Positions 51,739-60,130 are shown, numbered from the stretch's first letter. The stretch: 64,000 bases of DNA from JACPLA01 sp964602055 (GCA_964602055.1 CAZRPU010000001.1:62001-126000), one strand, 5' to 3'. Numbers and translations: made by a program. The notes: generated from the sequence alone by a model not told the origin.

Positions 51739-54249
51739 TTATTCTTCGGTGATCCATTGGACAATCTTCGATTCGTATTCGTGGGAGAGTTGCCTCGCAA
51801 GCTCAAGGTCTTCCGACTCCGTATTGATATGAAAGATCGGCCGTGACCGATCGGGATTGAGAAAAACGGATGTGTGACGGCGTACCTTGTTGGGGAAAAG
51901 CTTGACACCCTCGACGAGCTCCCGGGGGATGGCCTGGGAATCCTTGATCAATCTGCGCATCACCCGGCCCTTCACATGCCACGAACAAGGAACATTTTTT
52001 TTGACAAAATGCAAGCGGGGCGTCTCCCGGTCGATCTCGCCCAGGTGCTTCTTGGTCACTGCAATGAACTCAAGGAGCTTTGCAACCGAGTACATTCCAT
52101 CGGAAGCGAAGAGAAACTCGTTGAAGATGAATCCCCCCTTGGTGCCCCCCACGAACTTGATGTCGTCGTTCGACGAGGCTTCCATCAGGGCCAGGTGGCT
52201 GTCGCGCGTTCTGACGACGGCAACTCCCATTTCTCCCGCAACCTGGTCAATTTCGCCGGTGGCGGAAATGGGCACGGCAATGGTTTTGATGGAAGGGTTG
52301 GCAAGAAGCGTGAACCGGGTCACGAGGGTGAGCAGGCGATCACTGTCGATGGAATTCCCTTCTTCGTCGATGCAGAAGATCTTTTCAGCTCCGGCGTCCA
52401 GCATGATGCCGATATCGTATTTCAGCGATGTGACGACGTAGGAAAGGTCGCTCAACGACTGCTCAAATTGTTCCCGTCCGCGCGTGAGCTTCTTGCTGTC
52501 GAGATACGCGTTGAGTGAAACCACCTGTACATTGAGGTTTCCCAGGATATTCGGAAAGATTGTCGAGGCAATGCCGTTGGAATAGTCGACCACCAGTTTG
52601 AGCTCTGCCTCTTTGATGGCGTCCACGTGAATGGTCGCCAGGAACCGGTCAATGTAGCTCTCCGTCGTGCGTTCCGGAAAAACGATCCCGCCCACGCTGT
52701 CATACGGCGTACGGGGAAAATCTTCGCCAAAAAAGAGTCTCTCCACTGCTTTCGTTTTGTTCGCCGGAAGGTCCTTGCCGTCTCTATCAAAGAAGATGAT
52801 GTCCGTGAAATTCTTGTCGAAGGGAGACTTGCGCACGTGCAGGCCCCCTTTTTCTTTCCCCGATTTGAGCTCATGACGGACAATCGGAATGGATGTCGCA
52901 CGGAGGTCGCTGCACTGATTCCCCGCCGACATGAGCCCGCACATAAGAGAGCGGTTGATCATTCGTGAGACATTGTCGGAGTCGCGGCTGCAAACCACCA
53001 TTGACCCCAGGCCCAGGTAGGCGCCGAAGGCAGCACCGAGCCGTGCGGCAAATTCCGGGTTGATTTCAATATTGGAAATGCCGGTAACGGTGGAATTCGT
53101 GAATAATTCTCTGAGCCATTGATCCTCCCAGACGAGGCTGCGCGTCACGGTGGCCCCTTCTTCCACAACCTTTTCCGGCCAGAGCTTCACGTTGGAAAGG
53201 ATGGAGCTCCGCTTCCCGATAACACACTGATCGCTCATGAAGACATTTTCCGCGATCATCGTCTCGTCGCCAATGATGCACTTCGTACCGATGACATCGG
53301 AAGAAAGCTCGGCGCGTGCTCCGATCTGGGTTCCGTTCCAGATGACGGAATTACTGATGACCGACCCCGGGAGGATTTCACAGTCATCCCCCACAACGGC
53401 GTTCGCAAGAATGACGCCCGGGTGAATACGGGCGTTCTTTCCCACAATGACGGTTCCCTGCATGTTTTTTCCCTCTGTCTCGATGAGGGTTCCTTCTCCG
53501 ACGTGCACATTTCCTTTTTTGGATCCCTCCACCGTGACGTTCACCACGCCCCGGAGGATGTCAAAATGGGCTTCGAGATATTCGTGCAGATTCCCGATGT
53601 CGCGCCAATAACCGTCGGCGATGTACCCATAGAGGGGAAGGTCGTGATCCATCATCGCAGGGAAAAGATTCTTGCTGAAGTCAAACTCCTCTCCCTTCGG
53701 AATGAGGTCCAGCACTTCCGGTTCGATGATGTAGATGCCCGTGTTGATCGTGTCGCTGAAGACCTCTCCCCATGACGGTTTTTCCAGAAAACGGATGACA
53801 CGGCCGTCATCGCGCGTCAGGACAACGCCGAATTGGAGCGGATTGGCAACACGCGTGAGGAGGATGGTCGCCTGCGCCTTGTTTTTCTCGTGGAATGCGA
53901 TAGCTTTGGCGAGATTGAAATCGGTCAATACATCCCCGCTGATGATCATGAATCGCTCATCGAGGAAATCCTGAGCGTTCCGCACGCTGCCGGCGGTTCC
54001 AAGATCTGCTTCCGCCTTTCGGTACTGGAGAGTCACGCCGTGGCCTTTTCCGTCGCCAAAATAGCCGGAAATGGTTTCCGGCTGGTAAAACAGAGTTGCG
54101 ACAATATCCGAAATGCCGTACTGCTTCAGCAAGTTGATGATATGGGCCATCATCGGCTTGTTGATCAGGGGAACCATCGGTTTGGGGATATTGCAGGTGA
54201 GCGGCCTCAATCGGGTGCCGAAGCCGCCTGCCATGATGACTGCTTTCAT
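51739..54249 (-). CDS. Mannose-1-phosphate guanylyltransferase fused to degenerate phosphomannomutase-like domain
   Basis: This 836-residue protein has three parts. The nucleotidyltransferase (1 to about 230) opens MKAVIMAGGFGTRLRPLT, with SGDVLTDFNL as metal site. A left-handed beta-helix of hexapeptide repeats covers about 250-375, and an alpha-phosphohexomutase-fold region runs from about 380 to the end. The mutase part lacks the usual active-site loops: the Ser loop is replaced by GGLHVRKSPFDKN, the Asp-rich metal loop by MLDAGAEKI, and the sugar loop by FVGGTKGGF. It probably makes GDP-mannose or a related NDP-sugar, with a regulatory or structural mutase-like part. It is the first gene of a leftward operon reaching rlmB. 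Confidence 0.9.
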   Translation of the reverse strand: MKAVIMAGGFGTRLRPLTCNIPKPMVPLINKPMMAHIINLLKQYGISDIVATLFYQPETISGYFGDGKGHGVTLQYRKAEADLGTAGSVRNAQDFLDERFMIISGDVLTDFNLAKAIAFHEKNKAQATILLTRVANPLQFGVVLTRDDGRVIRFLEKPSWGEVFSDTINTGIYIIEPEVLDLIPKGEEFDFSKNLFPAMMDHDLPLYGYIADGYWRDIGNLHEYLEAHFDILRGVVNVTVEGSKKGNVHVGEGTLIETEGKNMQGTVIVGKNARIHPGVILANAVVGDDCEILPGSVISNSVIWNGTQIGARAELSSDVIGTKCIIGDETMIAENVFMSDQCVIGKRSSILSNVKLWPEKVVEEGATVTRSLVWEDQWLRELFTNSTVTGISNIEINPEFAARLGAAFGAYLGLGSMVVCSRDSDNVSRMINRSLMCGLMSAGNQCSDLRATSIPIVRHELKSGKEKGGLHVRKSPFDKNFTDIIFFDRDGKDLPANKTKAVERLFFGEDFPRTPYDSVGGIVFPERTTESYIDRFLATIHVDAIKEAELKLVVDYSNGIASTIFPNILGNLNVQVVSLNAYLDSKKLTRGREQFEQSLSDLSYVVTSLKYDIGIMLDAGAEKIFCIDEEGNSIDSDRLLTLVTRFTLLANPSIKTIAVPISATGEIDQVAGEMGVAVVRTRDSHLALMEASSNDDIKFVGGTKGGFIFNEFLFASDGMYSVAKLLEFIAVTKKHLGEIDRETPRLHFVKKNVPCSWHVKGRVMRRLIKDSQAIPRELVEGVKLFPNKVRRHTSVFLNPDRSRPIFHINTESEDLELARQLSHEYESKIVQWITEE

Positions 54250-54389
54250 GGAGCTTGGAGGGAAGAGTTCAAAACGCAAATTTTTAAAAAAGTATGCAAA
54301 AAAACATCCTGCTGCAAGGAGAATTGGGGAGAGGGCGGACACAACAGACTGTAACAGAACGGAGTTGGCCGCGCCTCCTCGTTTTTACC

Positions 54390-54418
54390 TTGACTTTTCT
54401 GCGCTAAATGGCTAAATT
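54390..54418 (+). promoter_or_regulatory. Candidate promoter of the GAF/GGDEF gene
   Basis: TTGACT (54390-54395) is followed after 17 bp by TAAATT (54413-54418). The same bases also fit the Bacteroidota pattern TTG...TAnnTTT at 20-bp spacing. It lies 40 bp before the ATG at 54458. This is a consensus match only. Confidence 0.4.
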
Positions 54419-54457
54419 TTCCTATACTTGTGGGTTACAATCACAAAAAATCTTTCA

Positions 54458-56401
54458 ATGACTGACGCCCGCGTCTTCGACACAGTGCGTTCCTGGGTGA
54501 ATCGGTTAACGTTAACGCAGGAATTGATTGTGTTTTCGGGCGTCATTTTGTTTCTTGCCGGTCTGGTCGTCGCCTCACCGCTTGTCAAGATCCTTGCTCT
54601 CGCAGCAGGCGTCCTTGCTTTGGCATATGTCGTCATCACGGTCAGGCTCCGGAGTCTTCCCGACCTCGAAGCCGGCAGCCAGGAGGACGTTGCGGCAGAA
54701 GACTCACCATATGAGGAGCATGAACCCGCAATGCATCACACCCATGATGAGGAAAGCAGGTCCGACGAGAGCTCCAATAGGGGCAGAACGTACCACGAGC
54801 CGGATTCGCCGGCAGTCCCATCATTTCCCAATATGACTCCCTCTGCAGTCACCTCCGCTGAGTATGAGTTCAAGCTTTCCGATTTTGTGGAGGTGCAGGA
54901 AGATGCCATCCTGAAAGACATGGGACCGAAGTCGGAATTCAGCTATCTCGCGAAAAAGGTCCTGACCGTCATCAAAGAGGCAACATTTGCGCACACCGTG
55001 GCGCTTCTCTGGGTGAATAGGGACAAGCATCAGCTGGTTCTCGACAGCTACGTGACCGAAAGCCAGCGTTTTACAACCCACAGGCGCAGGGAAATCGGCA
55101 CGGATCTCATGAGCCAGGTCGCCCTGACGGGACATCCGAGAATAATCAATCATGTCAACACCATCAGCCAGTTCGACATGATCGGCTATTATGAAGGAAC
55201 AGAACCTGTGCGTTCCTTCACTGCGGTGCCGGTTTTTTATCCGCGGGATGCTGTCAGGCCGGAAGATCCTGTGGCGGTCCTGGTTGTCGATTGCCTCGGG
55301 GAAGATGCCTTTGGACCCGAGACCATGACCCTCCTGGGCGATTATGCCAAGATGATCTCGGCGCTGATCAAGAGCTACACGGGCAAATATGACCTGTTGA
55401 TCGATTCCGAGGTTCTGCGTTCCATCACCCGCATGCGGGAACAAATGAAGATGGAATTCGGCCTTCACACCATCGTGAGGGCGTTGGCGGAGGAGTCCTC
55501 CAGGCTCGTTTCATGGGATTATATCACGGTCGTGCTCTTCGATGAGTCCCGGAAGAGTTGCGAGGTTCAGTTCGTCATGAACAGGATCAATGATTCCTAC
55601 GTGACGGTCGGCCAGGAAATTGATCCTCATGGAAGCCTTGTGGGAACCGTGATTCAGACCGGAGTGGCCAAAATCGCGGATACCATTGCGGGAACCAACA
55701 TGCCCCGCTTTTACAAAGCCGAGCGGGTGGATTCCGCCGGCGCGATCATCGCGCTCCCGATTAACTCCCTGAACAGGTCGTATGGGGCCCTGGTGGTCGA
55801 AAGCAAGGATGCAAAGACCTATTCAGAAGGGGACGTCAGGACGCTCCAGAAGCTTGTCGAGAGCGCCTCATGGGGCCTCGAGGTCTTCAGTCTGACAGAT
55901 GTGGTCAACAACTTCGTGCTCGTGGATGAGACGACAGGTGTTGCGACGCGCAAGTACTTCATGGAGCGGGTGCATGAAGAAGTTCAGCGCTCGAACGATT
56001 TCGAAAATGATGTCACCCTTGTCATGATTTCGATTGACGGGATCAACGATCATCTCAGCCGGTACGGAAAAGAGGGGTTTGATTTTGTCCTCCAGAATGT
56101 CGGCAGGATGATCAAATCGTCCATACGGGCGTACGATCTTGTGGGAAGAGTGGATTTCAACAGGTTTTCCGTTCTCCTTATCAATACGACGGCAAACGAT
56201 GCCTATTTGTGGTCGGAGAAATTCAGGAAAAACGTTGCAAGCAATATTATCAATATCGAACAGAAGAGTTTTTCCATCACCGTCAGCGTTGGAGTCTGCG
56301 GTGCGGTGGAGGAAATCAGCGACTTGGAATTATTTGAGAATGCCGGTCATGTGCTCGGAAAGGCAATTGAAGCCGGCGGCAACATGGTCAGGGTCTATTA
56401 A
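54458..56401 (+). CDS. Membrane GAF-domain protein with degenerate GGDEF domain
   Basis: This 647-residue protein has two hydrophobic N-terminal helices (about 24-40 and 43-60). A low-complexity acidic linker follows, then one or two GAF-like sensory domains (about 145-300 and 315-470), and a C-terminal diguanylate-cyclase fold (about 490-647). The GGDEF signature is replaced: the loop reads GRVDFNRFSVLL, so the Gly-Gly-Asp/Glu-Glu residues needed for GTP and metal are gone. It likely senses a ligand and binds a nucleotide or partner rather than making cyclic-di-GMP. I take the ATG at 54458 rather than the upstream TTG. It is divergent from the ManC-like operon. Confidence 0.88.
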   Translation: MTDARVFDTVRSWVNRLTLTQELIVFSGVILFLAGLVVASPLVKILALAAGVLALAYVVITVRLRSLPDLEAGSQEDVAAEDSPYEEHEPAMHHTHDEESRSDESSNRGRTYHEPDSPAVPSFPNMTPSAVTSAEYEFKLSDFVEVQEDAILKDMGPKSEFSYLAKKVLTVIKEATFAHTVALLWVNRDKHQLVLDSYVTESQRFTTHRRREIGTDLMSQVALTGHPRIINHVNTISQFDMIGYYEGTEPVRSFTAVPVFYPRDAVRPEDPVAVLVVDCLGEDAFGPETMTLLGDYAKMISALIKSYTGKYDLLIDSEVLRSITRMREQMKMEFGLHTIVRALAEESSRLVSWDYITVVLFDESRKSCEVQFVMNRINDSYVTVGQEIDPHGSLVGTVIQTGVAKIADTIAGTNMPRFYKAERVDSAGAIIALPINSLNRSYGALVVESKDAKTYSEGDVRTLQKLVESASWGLEVFSLTDVVNNFVLVDETTGVATRKYFMERVHEEVQRSNDFENDVTLVMISIDGINDHLSRYGKEGFDFVLQNVGRMIKSSIRAYDLVGRVDFNRFSVLLINTTANDAYLWSEKFRKNVASNIINIEQKSFSITVSVGVCGAVEEISDLELFENAGHVLGKAIEAGGNMVRVY

Positions 56402-56433
56402 GCATAAACGGTTCGTGAAAGGATGAAGCAGTC

Positions 56434-56628
56434 ATGGCGAAGCAAACAGATTTTGCTGAAAAAGCGAAGAAGGCCACTCAGGAAAAGGGCGTGAAGTGCC
56501 CGAAATGTGGATCGATCAAGGTCCCGATGCTCTATGTGCAGTCAGTCCAGTCGTCGCACAACTCCTATCGGTTCAACCGGCAGCGGGTGCAGATGTGCAA
56601 ATGCAATGAAAAAGAGATACTTGCGTAA
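56434..56628 (+). CDS. Small zinc-ribbon-like protein, 64 residues
   Basis: This short protein has a CxxC pair in GVKCPKCGSIKVP near 22 and a second pair as CKC near the C-terminus, which could bind one zinc. The middle is polar and Arg/Gln rich (HNSYRFNRQRVQM). A ribosome site (GAAAGGATGA) stands before the ATG. It lies 32 bp after the GAF gene and 40 bp before deoB. I do not recognise a named family. A nucleic-acid or ribosome link is a guess from composition. Confidence 0.7.
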   Translation: MAKQTDFAEKAKKATQEKGVKCPKCGSIKVPMLYVQSVQSSHNSYRFNRQRVQMCKCNEKEILA

Positions 56629-56668
56629 CGTTTCCCTACTTTCCTCGTATTCCCTAGCGTAACGGTTA

Positions 56669-57847
56669 TTGAAGAGAGAAAAACTGATATTCGTTGTCCT
56701 CGACGGCGTTGGGATCGGCGAGCTTCCGGATGCGCCATTGTACGGTGATCGAGGTGCGAATACAGTGGGGAATGTCGCGCGTGTTCTGGGGGGCTTGCAG
56801 CTGCCGAATCTCCAGAGGCTGGGTCTGGGGCGGATTGCTCCCATCAAGGGGCTCGATCCCCGCGCGGATGTAGAAGGCTGCTTTGGGAAGATGAAAGAGC
56901 AGTCGAAAGCAAAAGACAGCACCATTGGCCACTGGGAAATAGCCGGGATCATCACGGAAAAGCCTTTTCCGCTCTATCCCCGCGGGTTTCCGGCAGAATT
57001 GACGAGTCGATTCCTTGCCGAGACGGGATGCAAGGGTTTTCTGGGAAACACAACGGCATCCGGCACGGAGATTATCAAGGAACTCGGCGATGAGCATGTC
57101 CGCACCGGATTTCCGATCGTCTATACTTCCGGCGATTCCGTCTTTCAGATTGCAGCGCATGAAGATGTGATTCCATTGACAACGCTCTTTGAAATCTGTC
57201 GCGTGACGAGGACCCGGGTAACGATTGGTGAACACTGTGTCGGCAGAGTTATTGCGCGTCCCTTCTCCGGGGGCAGCGGGAACTATGTGAGAACGCCCAA
57301 CCGCAAGGACTTTGCCGTGGATCCTCCGGGAAAGACGATGCTTGATCTCCTCTCGGAAAACGGCATCCGAACTGTGGGTATCGGAAAAATCGACGATTTG
57401 TTCGCGGGGAGGGGGCTTCAGGAGAAGATTCACACGCGTTCGAATGCGGAAGGTATGGAGAGGATCATTGAAAAGGCGGGAGAGGCGGGGAACGGGCTGG
57501 TGATGGCGAATCTGGTCGATTTCGACATGTTGTTCGGCCACCGGCAGGATCCGGAAGGTTTTGCAGGGGCATTGCGCGAGTTTGACTCCGGTCTCCCGGC
57601 CATCATAGAATGTTTGAACGAGGGGGACCTTCTCATTTTGACGGCTGATCACGGGAATGACCCGACCGATCAAAGCACGGATCATTCGCGCGAATATGTT
57701 CCCCTGTTGTGTTACGCCAAAGGGGGAAAAGAGGGTGTGGACCTGGGAACCCGTTCTTCTTTTGCGGATGCGGGGAAAACGGTGACCGAGTTCTTTGAAG
57801 TTCCGAATTCATTAGCGGGTTCGAGCTTTTTATCCATGGTGATGTAA
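56669..57847 (+). CDS. deoB: Phosphopentomutase
   Basis: This 392-residue alkaline-phosphatase-superfamily enzyme interconverts (deoxy)ribose-1-phosphate and (deoxy)ribose-5-phosphate in nucleoside salvage and breakdown. Metal-site residues appear in FVVLDGVGIGELPDA near 7. The phosphoacceptor region KDSTIGHWEIAG is near 85, NLVDFDMLFGHRQDP near 280 and LTADHGNDPTDQSTDHSRE near 323. The start is a TTG at 56669, forced by an in-frame stop just upstream and by the family N-terminus. Two microcompartment vertex genes follow 17 bp downstream, so deoxyribose catabolism and a microcompartment seem linked here. Confidence 0.95.
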   Translation: MKREKLIFVVLDGVGIGELPDAPLYGDRGANTVGNVARVLGGLQLPNLQRLGLGRIAPIKGLDPRADVEGCFGKMKEQSKAKDSTIGHWEIAGIITEKPFPLYPRGFPAELTSRFLAETGCKGFLGNTTASGTEIIKELGDEHVRTGFPIVYTSGDSVFQIAAHEDVIPLTTLFEICRVTRTRVTIGEHCVGRVIARPFSGGSGNYVRTPNRKDFAVDPPGKTMLDLLSENGIRTVGIGKIDDLFAGRGLQEKIHTRSNAEGMERIIEKAGEAGNGLVMANLVDFDMLFGHRQDPEGFAGALREFDSGLPAIIECLNEGDLLILTADHGNDPTDQSTDHSREYVPLLCYAKGGKEGVDLGTRSSFADAGKTVTEFFEVPNSLAGSSFLSMVM

Positions 57848-57864
57848 ACCATTCGAGGCGCACT

Positions 57865-58134
57865 ATGGTCCTAGGAAAAGTGGTAGGTACGGTCTGGGCG
57901 ACGCGGAAGGACGAGGAATTGGTGGGAATGAAATTCCAGGTCGTCCGTCACGTCGACGTTCATCATAAAGTGAAAGACACCTTTGTGGTGGCCGTGGATA
58001 CAGTGCAGGCCGGTGTGGGCGATGTTGTCCTGGTGACATCCGGCAGCTCTGCCCGGCAAACTGCGTTGACCAAAAACAAGCCTGTCGACGCCGTGATCGT
58101 AGCTGTTGTCGACAAGCTGGATATCAAGGACTAG
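57865..58134 (+). CDS. EutN/CcmL-type microcompartment vertex protein, copy 1
   Basis: This 89-residue protein belongs to the pentameric BMC-P (Pfam EutN_CcmL) family that closes the vertices of polyhedral microcompartments. It shows the family start GKVVGTVWATRKDEELVGMK, a middle VVAVDTVQAGVGDVVLVTSGSSARQ and the end VDAVIVAVVDKLD. The length is typical. It follows deoB by 17 bp and is followed after one base by a second copy. No hexameric or trimeric shell gene is present in the window. The vertex assignment rests on family knowledge. Confidence 0.95.
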   Translation: MVLGKVVGTVWATRKDEELVGMKFQVVRHVDVHHKVKDTFVVAVDTVQAGVGDVVLVTSGSSARQTALTKNKPVDAVIVAVVDKLDIKD

Positions 58135-58135
58135 C

Positions 58136-58402
58136 ATGTATCTGGCCGAAGTGATTGGGACGGTGTGGGCCACGCGGAAGGATGAGCACCTCCACGGTTT
58201 CAAGCTTCTGTTCCTTCAGCCGATGAACGGCAAGAGGGAGAAGACAGGTGATCCTCTCGTGGCTGTCGATACCGTGGGTGCCGGTCCGGGCGAGACGGTG
58301 TTTTACATTACCGCCCGAGAAGCGGTCATTCCCCTTCCGGTCGAGATGGCGCCGGTGGACGCAAGCATTGTGGGAATCGTGGATCGCCTCGATCCCGTGT
58401 GA
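58136..58402 (+). CDS. EutN/CcmL-type microcompartment vertex protein, copy 2
   Basis: This 88-residue BMC-P protein begins YLAEVIGTVWATRKDEHLHG, continues with VAVDTVGAGPGETVFYITAREA, and ends VDASIVGIVDRLDPV. It shares the fold and length with copy 1 but differs through the middle (HGFKLLFLQPMNGKRE), so the two are distinct paralogues. The ATG at 58136 begins one base after the copy 1 stop; the longer upstream frame overlaps copy 1 and is not real. Two or more BMC-P paralogues are common in complete BMC loci. The next gene, sigA, is 95 bp away. Confidence 0.95.
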   Translation: MYLAEVIGTVWATRKDEHLHGFKLLFLQPMNGKREKTGDPLVAVDTVGAGPGETVFYITAREAVIPLPVEMAPVDASIVGIVDRLDPV

Positions 58403-58497
58403 AATCTTTTTGGATGCTTTGGTGTTGTAGGGCATGCATGTGCAATTCTCAGCACAATCAACGTAGCGGTGGAAGACTTAGGTTAGGATGAAACGGA

Positions 58498-59355
58498 ATG
58501 GTCAAGATCAGTAAACAATATACGAACCGCGAAAGTCAGTCCCTTGACAAGTACCTTCAGGAAATCGGCAAAGTCGAACTGCTGACTCCGCAGGAAGAGA
58601 TCGACCTTGCGCGGAGAATCAAGAAGGGCGACCAGAAAGCGCTGGAGAAGCTTACGAAGGCCAACCTTCGGTTTGTCGTCAGCGTTGCCAAGCAGTACCA
58701 GAATCAGGGCCTGTCGCTCGGCGACCTGATTAACGAGGGGAACCTGGGCCTCATCAAGGCAGCAAAGCGGTTCGACGAAACACGCGGCTTCAAATTTATC
58801 TCCTATGCCGTATGGTGGATCCGGCAGTCGATTCTCCAGGCGCTGGCCGAACAATCGCGTATCGTTCGGCTTCCGCTGAACCGCGTCGGTGCACTCAATA
58901 AGATCGGCAAGGCCTTCAGCACGCTGGAGCAGGAATTCGAACGCGAGCCCAGCGCAAGCGAGCTGGCCGAAGAACTCGACATGTCGCTGTTCGAGGTGTC
59001 TGACACGCTCAAGATCTCGGGCCGGCACCTGTCCATGGATGCCCCGTTTGCGCAAGGGGAAGACAACCGCCTTCTCGACGTCATTCAGGACCAGAGGCAG
59101 CCCTCGCCCGACTCGATCCTCATGGACGAGTCGCTGAAGATCGAAGTCAAGCGGGCCCTCGCGACTCTCAGCGAGCGGGAGGCTCAGGTCATACGTCTCT
59201 ATTTCGGCCTCGATCAGGAACACTCCCTGACCCTCGAAGAGATCGGAGAAAAATTCAACCTGACCAGGGAACGGGTGCGCCAGATCAAAGAGAAGGCCAT
59301 CCGCCGCCTGCGCCACGCCTCGCGCAGCAAAGCGTTGAGAACCTACCTGGGGTGA
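58498..59355 (+). CDS. RNA polymerase sigma factor, RpoD/SigA type (short)
   Basis: This 285-residue sigma-70 factor is probably the primary sigma of the cell. It has region 1.2 (SLDKYLQEIGKVELLT), region 2 with LIKAAKRFDETRGFKFISYA and WWIRQSILQALAEQ, region 3, and region 4 with LTLEEIGEKFNLTRERVRQI near 250. Region 1.1 and the large non-conserved insert of proteobacterial RpoD are missing, as in Bacteroidota and Chlorobi primary sigmas. A terminator hairpin starts 26 bp after its stop, inside the next frame. The downstream lipoprotein gene starts at the stop codon. Confidence 0.93.
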   Translation: MVKISKQYTNRESQSLDKYLQEIGKVELLTPQEEIDLARRIKKGDQKALEKLTKANLRFVVSVAKQYQNQGLSLGDLINEGNLGLIKAAKRFDETRGFKFISYAVWWIRQSILQALAEQSRIVRLPLNRVGALNKIGKAFSTLEQEFEREPSASELAEELDMSLFEVSDTLKISGRHLSMDAPFAQGEDNRLLDVIQDQRQPSPDSILMDESLKIEVKRALATLSEREAQVIRLYFGLDQEHSLTLEEIGEKFNLTRERVRQIKEKAIRRLRHASRSKALRTYLG

Positions 59356-60062
59356 TGAAAGCGCCATTGTTCTTTCGCAAGCCTCGATCTGCCTCCGGCC
59401 GGTCGAGGCTTTTTTGCGCAAATCGAATTCTTGCAGGCTTTCTGCTGATTGCCGCAGGAATCACTCTTCTGGAAGGGTGCGGTCCTTCGTCGCCGCGATT
59501 CCGTTCGTCGGAGAAAGGATCGGGCGAATCGAAAAGCCGGACGCCGGCAGTACGTTTCGCCACAAAAGAAGAGCGTGAAGAGGCGGCGGAAAACGACAAG
59601 AAGCCTGACCCGAAAGAAATAGAAAGCGTCGTGTCGGGCGCACGGGATTTTCGCAAGGAAAAGAACAAAGCCATTTCCCCGCTCGATCAGAGCAAACTGA
59701 TGCGGGCCATCTCACGATACATGGGTACTCCGTATGTCTACGGGGGTGCTTCGTCCGAAGGAATGGATTGTTCCGCATATACCATGCTGGTGTATAAGGA
59801 ATCTCTCGGGAAATCCCTTCCCCGCAGCGCTCATCAGCAATCACAAGTGGGAGCGGCCGTTTCTTTCAACGATCTCAAGCTCGGCGACCTCATTTTCTTC
59901 AACACGACGGGAGAGACGGCGTCGCATGTCGGGATTTACCTTGGGGATGATTTGTTCGCTCATGCCAGCGTCACCCTGGGTGTCACAATTTCCTCGCTGC
60001 AGAGTTCATACTACAAGAACCGCTACGAAAGTGCCCGCCGGATTTTCTCGGGCGGAGAATAG
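59355..60062 (+). CDS. NlpC/P60 (C40) family lipoprotein peptidase
   Basis: This 235-residue protein is a probable peptidoglycan endopeptidase. A signal peptide with an unusually long basic start (about 1-24) leads to a hydrophobic core and the lipobox LLEGC (Cys near 42). A charged linker follows. The NlpC/P60 domain (about 115-232) has catalytic Cys near 139 in MDCSAYTM, His near 191 in SHVGIYLG and a third polar residue His near 203. The ATG overlaps the sigA stop. A strong intrinsic terminator lies within codons 9-21, so the true start may be later or expression may be attenuated. Confidence 0.88.
   Translation: MKAPLFFRKPRSASGRSRLFCANRILAGFLLIAAGITLLEGCGPSSPRFRSSEKGSGESKSRTPAVRFATKEEREEAAENDKKPDPKEIESVVSGARDFRKEKNKAISPLDQSKLMRAISRYMGTPYVYGGASSEGMDCSAYTMLVYKESLGKSLPRSAHQQSQVGAAVSFNDLKLGDLIFFNTTGETASHVGIYLGDDLFAHASVTLGVTISSLQSSYYKNRYESARRIFSGGE
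59381..59415 (+). terminator. Intrinsic terminator inside the start of the lipoprotein gene
   Basis: Perfect arms GCCTCGA (59381-59387) and TCGAGGC (59403-59409), extended inward by a T-G and a C-G pair, enclose a small GCC/GGC hairpin and are followed by six T. It is an excellent rho-independent terminator for the sigma factor gene, yet it lies within the predicted coding region of the next gene. Confidence 0.85.
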
Positions 60063-60130
60063 ATTGTAGCCATGCACATTGATTCCGAACTGCCGCTGCC
60101 GTACATTACCGTCATCTGATCATTCGCATC

